Below, piece by piece: positions 42,012-49,791 of a stretch of DNA of 64,000 bases (its first letter is position 1; each line of letters opens with the position of its first letter). The position numbers and the translations under genes are program-made. Below the pieces are notes generated by a model. That model was not told where the DNA came from. It did no database searches and worked only from the letters and a program-made list of their open reading frames with translations. This DNA is from Haloarcula amylovorans (GTDB lineage: Archaea > Halobacteriota > Halobacteria > Halobacteriales > Haloarculaceae), in assembly GCF_004681185.1 (NCBI RefSeq), contig NZ_SRIF01000002.1, positions 1,035,994 to 1,099,993 on the forward strand, given 5' to 3'.

Positions 42012-42224
42012 TCAGAACTCGTAGGTGTCGACGCCGTCGGGCATGTCGTCGGGGTTCGTGGGCTCCTCGGACTTGCCGCGGCCACCGCCAGTTTCGGCGC
42101 TACACTCGGTACACAGGCCAGTTGTTTCGTCCCAGTGCCGGTCACACACCAGTTTGCCACAGCGGTCACAGCCGTGTTCGACGTCTGCGTTCTCACAAAT
42201 GTTACAGAGGCCGGAGACACTCAT
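42012..42224 (-). CDS. HIT-like zinc finger protein (70 aa)
   Basis: The eight ligands C7, C10, C19, C22, C27, H30, C38, C41 in a 70-residue protein form a cross-brace HIT-type zinc finger (CNICENADVEHGCDRCGK...CDRHW...CTEC). The C-terminus is acidic (DDMPDGVDTYEF). HIT fingers usually mediate protein interaction in RNA or chromatin complexes. The start 42224 (MSVSGLC) begins near the domain. The gene is convergent with pyrF. Confidence 0.85.
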   Translation of the reverse strand: MSVSGLCNICENADVEHGCDRCGKLVCDRHWDETTGLCTECSAETGGGRGKSEEPTNPDDMPDGVDTYEF

Positions 42225-42333
42225 GTGATGTAATAGCACGGTTTTCGCCTTGAACGCTCGGGTTGCAACTGCGAGACGACGGACTCGCAACGACGAGCGA
42301 GACGCTTACGGTTCTCTGGTCCAAACTCCGGGT

Positions 42334-42924
42334 GTGCAGTACGACCGTCTCATCACGGGGGTCGCTGCGGTGTTCGCCGTCCTGACAGGCATGCTCACCG
42401 TAGTCGGGGTGGTAGTGAACCCGGCCGTCCTCTTCCTGGCCCTGCTGTTCGGCGCGTCGGCGTACTTCATGTACTACCACGCCAGCGGCAAACTGGCGGC
42501 GGACGTCTACGAGCGAGTCGAACGGCGGGCCGCCCGCGGGGCGCGGCGACAGCGCGGCGCGCCCCGCGGCGGGTTCGGTGCCGGCCCGCGCGAGGAGTGG
42601 GAGGCACCGCGGGGCGGACAGCGAGTTCGCGAGGCCGCCCAACGGGCGCGGCAAGCCAGACAGCAACAGCGACGCCGACGACAGGGCCGACAACAGCAGG
42701 CGCGACAGCAGCGACGCCAGCGACAGGGCCAGCGCATCCAGCAGACAAACGGCCCGACTCCCAGCGAGGCATACGCCCGACTCGACCTGGACGCGAGTGC
42801 CGACCAGGGTGCGGTCAAGCAGGCGTACCGCGAGAAGGTCAAGGAGGTTCATCCGGACACCGACACCGGCAGCGAGGCGGAGTTCAAGCGGGTGAAAGCC
42901 GCCTACGAGACGCTGACCGACTGA
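42334..42924 (+). CDS. Membrane-anchored J-domain protein
   Basis: This 196-residue protein (from GTG 42334) has two membrane helices (7-29, 30-48), a long Arg/Gln-rich linker (61-140, no acidic patch) and a C-terminal J-domain (143-196) with the HPD motif at 173-175. J-domains activate the ATPase of Hsp70/DnaK. The topology suggests it recruits DnaK to the membrane. An upstream TATA-like GCTTACG near 42304 supports the GTG start. It lacks the zinc-finger and client domains of DnaJ. Confidence 0.85.
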   Translation: MQYDRLITGVAAVFAVLTGMLTVVGVVVNPAVLFLALLFGASAYFMYYHASGKLAADVYERVERRAARGARRQRGAPRGGFGAGPREEWEAPRGGQRVREAAQRARQARQQQRRRRQGRQQQARQQRRQRQGQRIQQTNGPTPSEAYARLDLDASADQGAVKQAYREKVKEVHPDTDTGSEAEFKRVKAAYETLTD

Positions 42925-42967
42925 CCGCGACCGCAACGGCCAAACCGACCGGGGCGTCAGTGAGGAC

Positions 42968-43648
42968 ATGACCGAGACGCCGCCGCTTCTCGTCGACATC
43001 GACGGCACGCTCACCGACGAATCCCGCGCCATCGACCCGCGAGTGTTCCCCGTCCTGCGAGAGTGGGGCGAACCCGTCGTCATCGCCACCGGAAAGGCGA
43101 TGCCGTTCCCCATTGCCCTCTGTGAGTTTCTCGGCATCGAGCGAACCGTCGTCGCGGAGAACGGCGGCGTCGTCTTCGTCGAGGCGACTGACGAACTCCA
43201 GTTCGAAGGCGACCACGAAGCGTGTCTGGCCGTCGCCGAGGCGTATCGCGACCTGGGTCACGAACTCGGGTTCGGGTCGGTCGACCTCGCCAACCGCTGG
43301 CGCGAGACGGAGGTCGTCGTCAGCCTCGACCAACCGCTGGAACCGCTCGAACGGCTGGCTGCCGAGTACGGCCTCGTCGTCCTCGACACCGGCTTCGCCT
43401 ACCACGTCACCGACCCGAGCGTGGACAAAGGAACCGGACTCGAAGCGGTGTGTGCGGAACTGTCACTGGACCCGGCGGCGTTTCTGGCTGTGGGCGACTC
43501 GGAGAACGACGCGGAGGCGTTCGAGGTGGCTGGCGAGTCCGTCGCCGTCGCCAATGCCGACATGACGGCGAAGGCCCGTGCCGACCGCGTGACCGACGCT
43601 CAGTACGCCGACGGGTTTCTCGAAGCCGTTGCGCCGTACCGTCGGTAG
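42968..43648 (+). CDS. Phosphoglycolate phosphatase (archaeal HAD)
   Basis: This 226-residue HAD hydrolase starts with the DIDGTLT nucleophile motif (residues 10-16), has a type-IIB (Cof-type) cap, and ends in the motif VGDSENDAEAF. The archaeal phosphoglycolate phosphatase family has this length and cap. The substrate is inferred from family; sugar phosphates are possible. It follows the J-domain gene by 43 bases on the same strand. Confidence 0.87.
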   Translation: MTETPPLLVDIDGTLTDESRAIDPRVFPVLREWGEPVVIATGKAMPFPIALCEFLGIERTVVAENGGVVFVEATDELQFEGDHEACLAVAEAYRDLGHELGFGSVDLANRWRETEVVVSLDQPLEPLERLAAEYGLVVLDTGFAYHVTDPSVDKGTGLEAVCAELSLDPAAFLAVGDSENDAEAFEVAGESVAVANADMTAKARADRVTDAQYADGFLEAVAPYRR

Positions 43649-43854
43649 AAGTCTCCGTAGCGGACTGGCGACACCGAATTTTCGCTCGCGTCCGCACGGG
43701 AGCGGTGTCACACGCTCGCGGCGTCCCGTGTGGCGACTCGTCACATACGCTCCGTTGGTCCCGCTTTCACTGATAAACCCTCGTCGCCGGCTATTGTGAT
43801 AGATAGTCGCATTCACTGCGCTAAACACCGGTAAGCAGGCCCAAACCCGGGGAA

Positions 43855-43864
43855 GGCTTTTATC
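43855..43864 (+). promoter_or_regulatory. TATA box for GTPBP1-like gene
   Basis: GGCTTTTATC is about 28 bases upstream of ATG 43887, a strong haloarchaeal TATA match. Confidence 0.55.
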
Positions 43865-43886
43865 TCGCCACCCGCTACGGACCCCC

Positions 43887-45566
43887 ATGAGCCCCGACCG
43901 GGCCGTCCTCCGTCGCGCCCTCGACCGCGGCGAGGAGGAGGGCGGTAGCGTCGAGTTCAAAGAACGGCTCACCGAAGACCTGCATCTTTCGGAGGGACGG
44001 CTCGAATCACTGGCGGCACAGCTACGCCACCGCGTGCTCTCCGGCGATGGGGAGGCGACCTACGTGGTCGGCGTCACCGACGACGGCGGCCTGGCGGGCA
44101 TCTCGTCAGACGAGTTCTCCGAGTCGATGGACGTCCTGAGCCTGCTGGCCGACGAGGCCGGCGCGCATATCGAGGAGGTCAAGACCTGGGGCGTCGACGG
44201 CGTAGGGTCGTCGGTCCCGCAAGGGGGCGGAACCGACGGTTCTGCCGACGGCGTGACAGGCGAGGCGAACGAGAGCCCGCTCGATGGGATCGTCGGCGTC
44301 GCCACCATCCGGGAAGGGGCGGTACTCGAAGACGACGACCACATCGTCGTCGGCACCGCCGGCCACGTCGACCACGGGAAGTCCACGCTTGTCGGGTCGC
44401 TGGTGACCGGCGAGGCCGACGACGGTGAAGGCGGGACCCGCGGCTTCCTTGACGTGCAACCTCACGAAGTCGAGCGCGGGCTCTCGGCTGACCTCTCCTA
44501 CGGCGTCTACGGCTTCGACGAGGACGGCCCGATTCGGATGGACAATCCGCATCGAAAGAGCGACCGCGCGCGGGTCGTCGAGGAGTCCGATCGACTCGTC
44601 TCGTTCGTCGATACGGTGGGCCACGAACCATGGCTCCGGACGACCATCCGGGGACTGGTCGGGCAGAAGCTCGATTACGGGCTGCTTACCGTCGCCGCCG
44701 ACGACGGCGTCACCGAGACGACCCGCGAACACCTCGGCATCCTGCTGGCGACGGACCTCCCGACCATCGTCGCCCTCACGAAAGTGGATATCGTGAGCGA
44801 CGAGCGAGTCGCGGAGGTCGAACGCGACGTCGAACGGGCGCTGCGTGAGGTCGATAAGACCCCGCTCCGGGTCGAGCGCCACGGCGTCGAGACCGCTATC
44901 GAGGAAATCTCCGAGACGGTCGTGCCCGTCGTGACGACCAGCGCCGTCACGCAGGAGGGCCTGCTCGACCTCGACGCGATGTTCGAGGCGCTTCCGAAGA
45001 CCAGCGGCGAAGTCGGCGACTTCCGAATGTACATCGACCGGACGTACAACGTCCAGGGCGTCGGCGCGGTCGCTTCGGGCACTATCAAATCCGGCGAGGT
45101 GGAGGCCGGCGACCAGCTTCTGCTCGGACCGATGCAAGATGGCGCGTTCCGTGAGGTGGAGGTGCGCTCCATCGAGATGCACTATCATCGCGTCGACGAG
45201 GCCAAGGCCGGTCGCATCGTCGGCATCGCCCTCAAGGGAGTCCGCGAACCGGACATCGAACGCGGAATGGTCCTCCTCCCAGCGGACGCAGACCCCGCAG
45301 GAGTCCGCGAGTTCGAGGCCGAGGTGATGGTGTTGAACCACCCGACGCGCATCGGCGAGGGCTACGAGCCGGTCGTCCACCTAGAGACGATCAGCGAGGC
45401 GGCGTCGTTCCGTCCGGAGGGCGGACAGCTCCTGCCCGGCGATGCCGGAGAGACCACCGTCGAGTTCAAGTTCCGGTCGTATTTCGTCGAGGAAGGCCAG
45501 AAGTTCGTCTTCCGCGAAGGCCGCTCGAAGGGCGTCGGAACCGTCACCGACGTCACGACCGACTGA
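43887..45566 (+). CDS. GTPBP1-like translational GTPase
   Basis: This 559-residue protein has a 150-residue N-terminal domain, then an EF-Tu-type G domain with GTAGHVDHGKS (156-166), DTVGH and TKVD, followed by two beta-barrel domains. The N-terminal domain plus the G domain is the GTPBP1/2 arrangement in archaea. It probably acts on ribosomes or in mRNA surveillance, but the archaeal role is unclear. A strong TATA box precedes it and it is monocistronic. It differs from EF1-alpha and SelB by the long N-terminal extension and no extra domain IV. Confidence 0.9.
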   Translation: MSPDRAVLRRALDRGEEEGGSVEFKERLTEDLHLSEGRLESLAAQLRHRVLSGDGEATYVVGVTDDGGLAGISSDEFSESMDVLSLLADEAGAHIEEVKTWGVDGVGSSVPQGGGTDGSADGVTGEANESPLDGIVGVATIREGAVLEDDDHIVVGTAGHVDHGKSTLVGSLVTGEADDGEGGTRGFLDVQPHEVERGLSADLSYGVYGFDEDGPIRMDNPHRKSDRARVVEESDRLVSFVDTVGHEPWLRTTIRGLVGQKLDYGLLTVAADDGVTETTREHLGILLATDLPTIVALTKVDIVSDERVAEVERDVERALREVDKTPLRVERHGVETAIEEISETVVPVVTTSAVTQEGLLDLDAMFEALPKTSGEVGDFRMYIDRTYNVQGVGAVASGTIKSGEVEAGDQLLLGPMQDGAFREVEVRSIEMHYHRVDEAKAGRIVGIALKGVREPDIERGMVLLPADADPAGVREFEAEVMVLNHPTRIGEGYEPVVHLETISEAASFRPEGGQLLPGDAGETTVEFKFRSYFVEEGQKFVFREGRSKGVGTVTDVTTD

Positions 45567-45613
45567 CTCAGTTAGGTATCATCGGTTTATCCGTCAGATG
45601 CGTCGCCGGTACC

Positions 45614-45763
45614 ATGCAACTGCTCGTCTTCGGCGCAAGCGGCCGGGTCGGTCGTCGCATCTGTAAGTACGCCCACAGCGACGGCCACGGCGTCACTGCG
45701 TTCGTCCGCGACGCGGCGGTTCGAGGCGGTCATCATCGAGAGCGAGTCGGCATCGCCTACTGA
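45614..45763 (+). pseudogene. Truncated Rossmann (NAD(P)-binding) gene remnant
   Basis: The first 33 codons from ATG 45614 read MQLLVFGASGRVGRRICKYA and on to FVRDAA, the classic start of an atypical SDR/NmrA-like protein with GASGRVG. After that the frame changes to a low-quality tail ending at TGA 45763. A second frame just after (RFEAVIIESESAS) reads like the C-terminal end of such a protein. The pattern fits an internal deletion with a frameshift. The full gene would normally be about 210 residues. Confidence 0.6.
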
Positions 45764-46401
45764 CGGACCACCTTGACGAGATACGCCGGGTGTTGATACG
45801 GATACCGGCGATTCTCGAAGGGAGCGTTCCGTACCCACGCGACAGTCCACCCCTCGTCGAACCGCTCTGTGAACTCCGAGTAGGCGACGCCGCCCGGTTG
45901 GCGGCCCCAGCGTTCGGGGGCCGCCGCCGCGAGGACGAACAAGTGTCCACCGGGGTTCAACACGGCGTGGACGGCCGCTACGTACTTGTCTCGCTCTGCG
46001 TCGTTCAAGCAGTGAAACAGCGCCGAGTCCGTCACCGTGTCGAAGCGCATCGACAGGTCGTCCACGCGGAGCGCGTCCCAGACGAGGAACACTGCGGGGA
46101 TATCGCGCCACCGCGCTTTCTGTCGGGCCTGCTCGACGGCCTGGGGCGCGAAGTCGACGCCGAGGACGTTGTGGCCCCGAGAGGCGAGATACAGCGACAG
46201 TTCGCCGGTGCCACAGCCGATGTCGAGGACGCGCCCGCGAATCTCCCCGGCGTCTGCGAGTTCGGCGAAGGCCCGCTGCGGACGTCCGATGTCCCACGCC
46301 GGCACGCCGGAGTACGCTGCATCGAACCCGTAGGCCCGGGCAGAAACCGGTCGAGTGCCCGGCCGGTACGGCGGAAACCCGTGCCAGACGGGGGCGCTCA
46401 T
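45757..46401 (-). CDS. Class I SAM-dependent methyltransferase
   Basis: This 214-residue protein starts at ATG 46401 (MSAPVWHGFPPYRPG). Motif I is LDIGCGTGELSLYL, followed by VLGVDFA and DALRVDDL, typical Rossmann methyltransferase blocks. It resembles the thiopurine/TehB-like small methyltransferase group that methylates small molecules, but the substrate is unknown. A longer frame exists upstream, out of context. The gene overlaps the end of the Rossmann remnant on the opposite strand. Confidence 0.88.
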   Translation of the reverse strand: MSAPVWHGFPPYRPGTRPVSARAYGFDAAYSGVPAWDIGRPQRAFAELADAGEIRGRVLDIGCGTGELSLYLASRGHNVLGVDFAPQAVEQARQKARWRDIPAVFLVWDALRVDDLSMRFDTVTDSALFHCLNDAERDKYVAAVHAVLNPGGHLFVLAAAAPERWGRQPGGVAYSEFTERFDEGWTVAWVRNAPFENRRYPYQHPAYLVKVVRQ

Positions 46402-46484
46402 CGCCGATCCGCTACTCTGAGTGACAGCATGTCTCTGTTGAGGGAAGCCACCGACAAGAAACTGCGCGAGGATTGCCGGTATTC

Positions 46485-46967
46485 CTACACTGCATCGTAC
46501 CCGTCGTCCGTCCGCGACGCGAGTCCGAACACGTTGGCCCACCCGAGCAAGTGTTCGACACGCGTTCGCCAGACGCGCTCCCAATCCGCGTGGCGCTCGC
46601 GTTCCCAGCGCGGGACAGTATCTCGAACCCGCTCGAACGCGTCCGTCGAGGTGAGCGGGCCGTCGCCATCTTCGAGTACGTCGAGTAGTTCCGCGGCGGC
46701 GAAGACGTTCTCGCGGAAGGCGGCCGCCAGCGCGACTCGGTCGAGTTCCGTTCGCGTGCGGTGGTAGCCGCGGTCGCTCTTGGCGACGAGGCCCAGCGCC
46801 TGCAAGAAGGTGAGGTATTCCCGAGCCGTCTCCCGGTCGGCGACGTCGGTGGCTCGCTGGATGGCGCGACAGCAGTCGGACTCGCCGTCGGGGACCAGCG
46901 GAACGGCCCCTCGCGCGTCGTCGAGGAAGTCGAGCGAGCGGGCCGGCGGAGCCACCTTGTAGCGCAT
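46485..46967 (-). CDS. Haloarchaeal conserved protein coupled to mch
   Basis: This 160-residue soluble protein (MRYKVAPPARSLDFLDDARG...) overlaps the mch stop codon by one base (TGATG). Residues 45-75 (DRETAREYLTFLQALGLVAK) look like a winged-helix region. The C-terminal half is helical and charged. It is not a recognised enzyme. Translational coupling to mch suggests a role in C1 metabolism or its regulation. Confidence 0.75.
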   Translation of the reverse strand: MRYKVAPPARSLDFLDDARGAVPLVPDGESDCCRAIQRATDVADRETAREYLTFLQALGLVAKSDRGYHRTRTELDRVALAAAFRENVFAAAELLDVLEDGDGPLTSTDAFERVRDTVPRWERERHADWERVWRTRVEHLLGWANVFGLASRTDDGYDAV

Positions 46968-47899
46968 CAGAGGCCGAAGCTCTCGACCAGTACGTCCTCG
47001 TGCGTCTCGCCGACGACGTGCGTGTCGCCGCCGACCACGTCGACGGTGACCGTTGCCGGGCCGAACAGTTCGACGGGAAGGTCGTCGAACGCCCAGTCAG
47101 CGTCGTCGAAGACGCTTTCGAGCGGTCGCCCGTACTCCTCTCCGGCGACGGATGCCACCTCGTCGAAGCGGTCAAATGTTTCGTCGACGGTGAGGTGAAC
47201 CTCGCCGCCGTAGGCCAGCGCGTCCGTCGTGCGAGCCATCGCTGCCGCCTCGTCGCCGGCGACGGGAGCCATCGGCGCTCGCGCATTCGCCGAGAGCACG
47301 GCCGTGGGGTCGAAGCCCAGTTCCGCGAGACGGTAGACGGCGAGTTCGGCGGCGCGGGCGGCCGCGACGACGCTGCCGGTGACGCTCGCCGTGGCGAACG
47401 TCGGCATGAACACGGCCGTCTCGGGGACGCCGGTTCGCTCGGCGATCTGCCCGGCGACGGCCTCGTCGGGGAGTTCGTCGGATTCGATCGCGAGGACGGC
47501 GAAGTCGGCGTCCTCGCGGTAGCCGATGCGCTGAAAGACGTCCTCCTCGCCGACGAGCGCGCGGGCCGGGCCGCTGCCGAGCCCCTCGAAGTCGTCGGTG
47601 GCGACCTCCCAACCGCCCTTCTGCGAACAGAGCAGGGCCAGCGCGGGGTGGTCGGTCGACAGTTCGACGTGCGTCAGCGGTGCGCTGCCGACGGAATCCA
47701 TCGTCGTCTGGACCGTCGCCAGCCCCGCAGTCTGAATTTCAGCGAGCAACATCCCGGCCTCGACGGCACCGGGAACCTCGACGCCGAAGTCCAGTACCGC
47801 GGCGTCGCCCGAGAGCGCGTGTACGTCTATCGTGAGTTCGTCCGCGAAGTCGATGGCCTCGTCGACGAGTTCCGTGGCCATCCGATTGAGACTGTCCAT
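46967..47899 (-). CDS. mch: Methenyl-tetrahydromethanopterin cyclohydrolase
   Basis: This 310-residue protein hydrolyses or forms the methenyl bridge of tetrahydromethanopterin (or a folate-type analogue in haloarchaea). Family blocks include MDSVGSAPLTHVELSTDHPA, QKGGWEV and FMPTFATASVTGSVV. Length matches Mch. Together with MptA at 8 kb it points to an active pterin-based C1 route. Its stop overlaps the next gene's start. Confidence 0.93.
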   Translation of the reverse strand: MDSLNRMATELVDEAIDFADELTIDVHALSGDAAVLDFGVEVPGAVEAGMLLAEIQTAGLATVQTTMDSVGSAPLTHVELSTDHPALALLCSQKGGWEVATDDFEGLGSGPARALVGEEDVFQRIGYREDADFAVLAIESDELPDEAVAGQIAERTGVPETAVFMPTFATASVTGSVVAAARAAELAVYRLAELGFDPTAVLSANARAPMAPVAGDEAAAMARTTDALAYGGEVHLTVDETFDRFDEVASVAGEEYGRPLESVFDDADWAFDDLPVELFGPATVTVDVVGGDTHVVGETHEDVLVESFGL

Positions 47900-47923
47900 A
47901 CTCGGCCTTTGACAGCCTGCCTT

Positions 47924-48256
47924 TTAATCTCCGCCTTCGGACGCGCCGCTGCGCGCCTCGCGTCCCAGCGACTTCTCGACGGCATCTACCTTCTCGCTGG
48001 CGCGCTGGTCGACCCCGCGCTTGTCGTCGATCTTCAGGAACGTCTCGACACGGTCCGACTGCGCGCCGACGGCTTCGTGTGCAGCGTGGGCCGCCGCGAA
48101 CAGTTCCTCGCTGTCCTCGGCCTCGATGATCGTCCCCATCGGCGTCGTCTCGTACTCCACGTCGAAGTCGTCCAACGCCGCGACGGCGTCGGCGACGTAC
48201 GGTGCCATACTCTCTTCGACGACCGGTGCGACGGACAGGAAGCCGATACAGGTCAT
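47924..48256 (-). CDS. MTH1187/YkoF-like thiamine-binding family protein
   Basis: This 110-residue protein (MTCIGFLSVAPVVEESMAPYVADAVAAL) has the ferredoxin-like fold pattern of the MTH1187/DUF77 group. The YETTPMGTIIEAED segment is the ligand loop. Relatives bind thiamine or HMP. It is cytoplasmic and small, 24 bases upstream of mch on the same strand, so the two may be co-transcribed. Confidence 0.85.
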   Translation of the reverse strand: MTCIGFLSVAPVVEESMAPYVADAVAALDDFDVEYETTPMGTIIEAEDSEELFAAAHAAHEAVGAQSDRVETFLKIDDKRGVDQRASEKVDAVEKSLGREARSGASEGGD

Positions 48257-48592
48257 AATCGAACGTTCGAACGGCCCCGACCTAACGCTGGTGTTCCGAC
48301 TGATTCAATTAATAGTATGTCTCGCGTGCGACGCATGAACGGTGGCCGGGAGCGGCCTCCGTGCCGCGAAGACGGGGAAGGGCAGGCTGAGAGCATCCGG
48401 CGGCGAAGCCGCCGGTTCACCGAATCTGAGCGAAGCGAGGATTCGGCCTTTTTCACCGACGTTCGTTAGAGCGAAGCTCTAACGCAACCCGTCAGAAGTC
48501 TTCGACTTCTGAGGACGCTTTTCAAGGAGTGGTTCTCCGCAGTGAGCCGGAGGCTCACGAGGAAACCCGACGACGAAAAAGGTCGTAGAAGA
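48257..48592. other. 336-base intergenic region with five-hairpin array
   Basis: This lies between the MTH1187-like gene and tRNA-Gly. The left end (48303-48315) is AT-rich and could be a promoter. From 48397 to 48558 there are five perfect or near-perfect hairpins in tandem, listed as a repeat. No protein-coding frame is convincing. Confidence 0.7.
48397..48558 (+). repeat. Array of five tandem hairpins
   Basis: Stem 1 is 48397-48415 (CCGGCGGC-GAA-GCCGCCGG). Stem 2 is 48420-48446 (CCGAATC/GATTCGG, 13-base loop), followed by TTTTT. Stem 3 is 48465-48483 (GTTAGAGC-GAA-GCTCTAAC). Stem 4 is 48492-48512 (TCAGAAGTC-TTC-GACTTCTGA), followed within 10 bases by TTTT. Stem 5 is 48542-48558 (GTGAGCC-GGA-GGCTCAC). 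Four have three-base loops. This could be a structured non-coding RNA, a set of terminators, or a repetitive element. No transposase is near. Confidence 0.75.
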
Positions 48593-48663
48593 TGCGCTGG
48601 AGGGGATTTGAACCCCTGTTGTGACCATGGCAAGGTCACGTGATACCACTACACTACCAGCGC
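48593..48663 (-). tRNA. tRNA-Gly (anticodon GCC)
   Basis: This 71-base tRNA reads GCGCTGG acceptor, TAGTGTAGTGGTATCA D-arm, anticodon loop CTTGCCA (GCC), T-arm AGGGG-TTCAAAT-CCCCT and 3' CCAGCGC plus A. CCA is not encoded and there is no intron. A TATA-like TTTTTACT (minus sense) is about 35 bases upstream. Confidence 0.95.
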
Positions 48664-48693
48664 CCTGTTACATCACAATCTGGCGAGGGTGAC

Positions 48694-48703
48694 AGTAAAA
48701 AGC
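48694..48703 (-). promoter_or_regulatory. TATA box for tRNA-Gly
   Basis: The minus strand reads GGCTTTTTACTG about 31-40 bases upstream of the tRNA 5' end, a usual distance when a few leader bases are removed by RNase P. Confidence 0.45.
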
Positions 48704-48876
48704 CTTCCGTTTTTCCGGGGAAATCGTGGGACGTGAGGGCATTCTACTTACCGGGTCGTTCGGCCACGTTAGGCGACCCATCCTTTCGGAACCGGCAAAG
48801 ACCGGGTGGGCTGTTCGGGGGCTATCGGCGGCGACGGGCCGTGTGAACGCGTCTCAACGCACGCGCGAAGCGGGGT

Positions 48877-48885
48877 CTTTTTACC
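48877..48885 (+). promoter_or_regulatory. TATA box at the head of the ribosomal superoperon
   Basis: CTTTTTACC lies about 60 bases before the ATG at 48942 of the first gene, so the transcript would carry a short leader of about 30 bases. It is the only strong promoter candidate ahead of the run of ribosomal genes to 63.3 kb. Confidence 0.5.
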
Positions 48886-48941
48886 GTAGGGACGGAGAAG
48901 TATCGGCACAGTCTAGTGGCGCGACGTGGAAGCGTCACGGC

Positions 48942-49787
48942 ATGACGACCAGCGTACTCGTGCCGTCTTCCCTCACACGGGAAGCCGAAGACCGCCGTGA
49001 GGCGACTCGCAAGCTCGGATACGTGGCCCGCGCGGCCACCGTGTTCCGGGCCGACCGGCTGACAGTGTTTCCCGACCCAGACGGGGCGGGCAAATGGGAA
49101 GACGGGTTCGTCGAAACCGTGCTGCGGTACGCCGCGACGCCCCCGCACCTCCGAAAGGAGATGTGGGGCAAGCGGGACGAACTAGAGTACGTCGGCGTCC
49201 TGCCGCCGCTCCGCGTGCGTTCACAGACCGGCTCCGGATCTGAGGGTTCGGGGTCGTTAAGACAGGGAATCGTGACCGAGGTCGGAGCTGATGGGCGCGT
49301 CCGGGTCAATTGCGGCATGCAACACCCGATCTCCCTCCCCGTTCCAGACGGTCTGGAAGCGGCGGAGGGGGAGCGCGTAACCGTCAGGGTCTCTTCGCGA
49401 CGGCCGGTCCGGGCGAAACTCGTCGATCACCCCACGCCGGGGTTCGACGTCGTTACCGCGGACCTCGATGCAGCACTCTCGCGTGACGACGCCGGACTCA
49501 CCATCGCGTCATCGCGATACGGTGAGCCGGCGACGACGCGGCGTCTCGGCCAACTGGCCGAGCGCCGGGATGCCGAGGGCAGCATGACAGTCGCCTTCGG
49601 GGCACCCGAGCGTGGGTTACCGTCGATACTCGACGTGGACCCGGGCTCCGTCGGCGGAGACCAGACAAGCGACGACCCCACAGGGTTCGACCTCTGGCTG
49701 AATACGGTTCCGAACCAGGGCAGCGAGGTGGTGCGAACGGAAGAAGCACTGTTCGCCTCCCTTGCCTGTCTAACCCTCACGGAGTAA
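48942..49787 (+). CDS. SPOUT-type RNA methyltransferase-like protein
   Basis: This 281-residue protein precedes uL3 in many archaea and belongs to the SPOUT superfamily, annotated as a putative RNA uridine-N3 methyltransferase. It starts MTTSVLVPSSLTREAEDRRE. The middle (about 105-165) forms a small OB-like insertion, and the C-terminus holds the knot-type strand FDLWLNTVPNQGSEVVRTEE. The in-frame extension to 48726 is low-quality, so ATG 48942 is used. It is upstream of rpl3 by only 4 bases, so it is in the same operon. Confidence 0.85.
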   Translation: MTTSVLVPSSLTREAEDRREATRKLGYVARAATVFRADRLTVFPDPDGAGKWEDGFVETVLRYAATPPHLRKEMWGKRDELEYVGVLPPLRVRSQTGSGSEGSGSLRQGIVTEVGADGRVRVNCGMQHPISLPVPDGLEAAEGERVTVRVSSRRPVRAKLVDHPTPGFDVVTADLDAALSRDDAGLTIASSRYGEPATTRRLGQLAERRDAEGSMTVAFGAPERGLPSILDVDPGSVGGDQTSDDPTGFDLWLNTVPNQGSEVVRTEEALFASLACLTLTE

Positions 49788-49791
49788 ACGT

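Noticed and set aside
44106..45380. Long minus-strand frame opposite the GTPBP1-like gene
   Set aside because: It is the antisense shadow of a clearly identified GTPase; long shadow frames are expected at this GC content.
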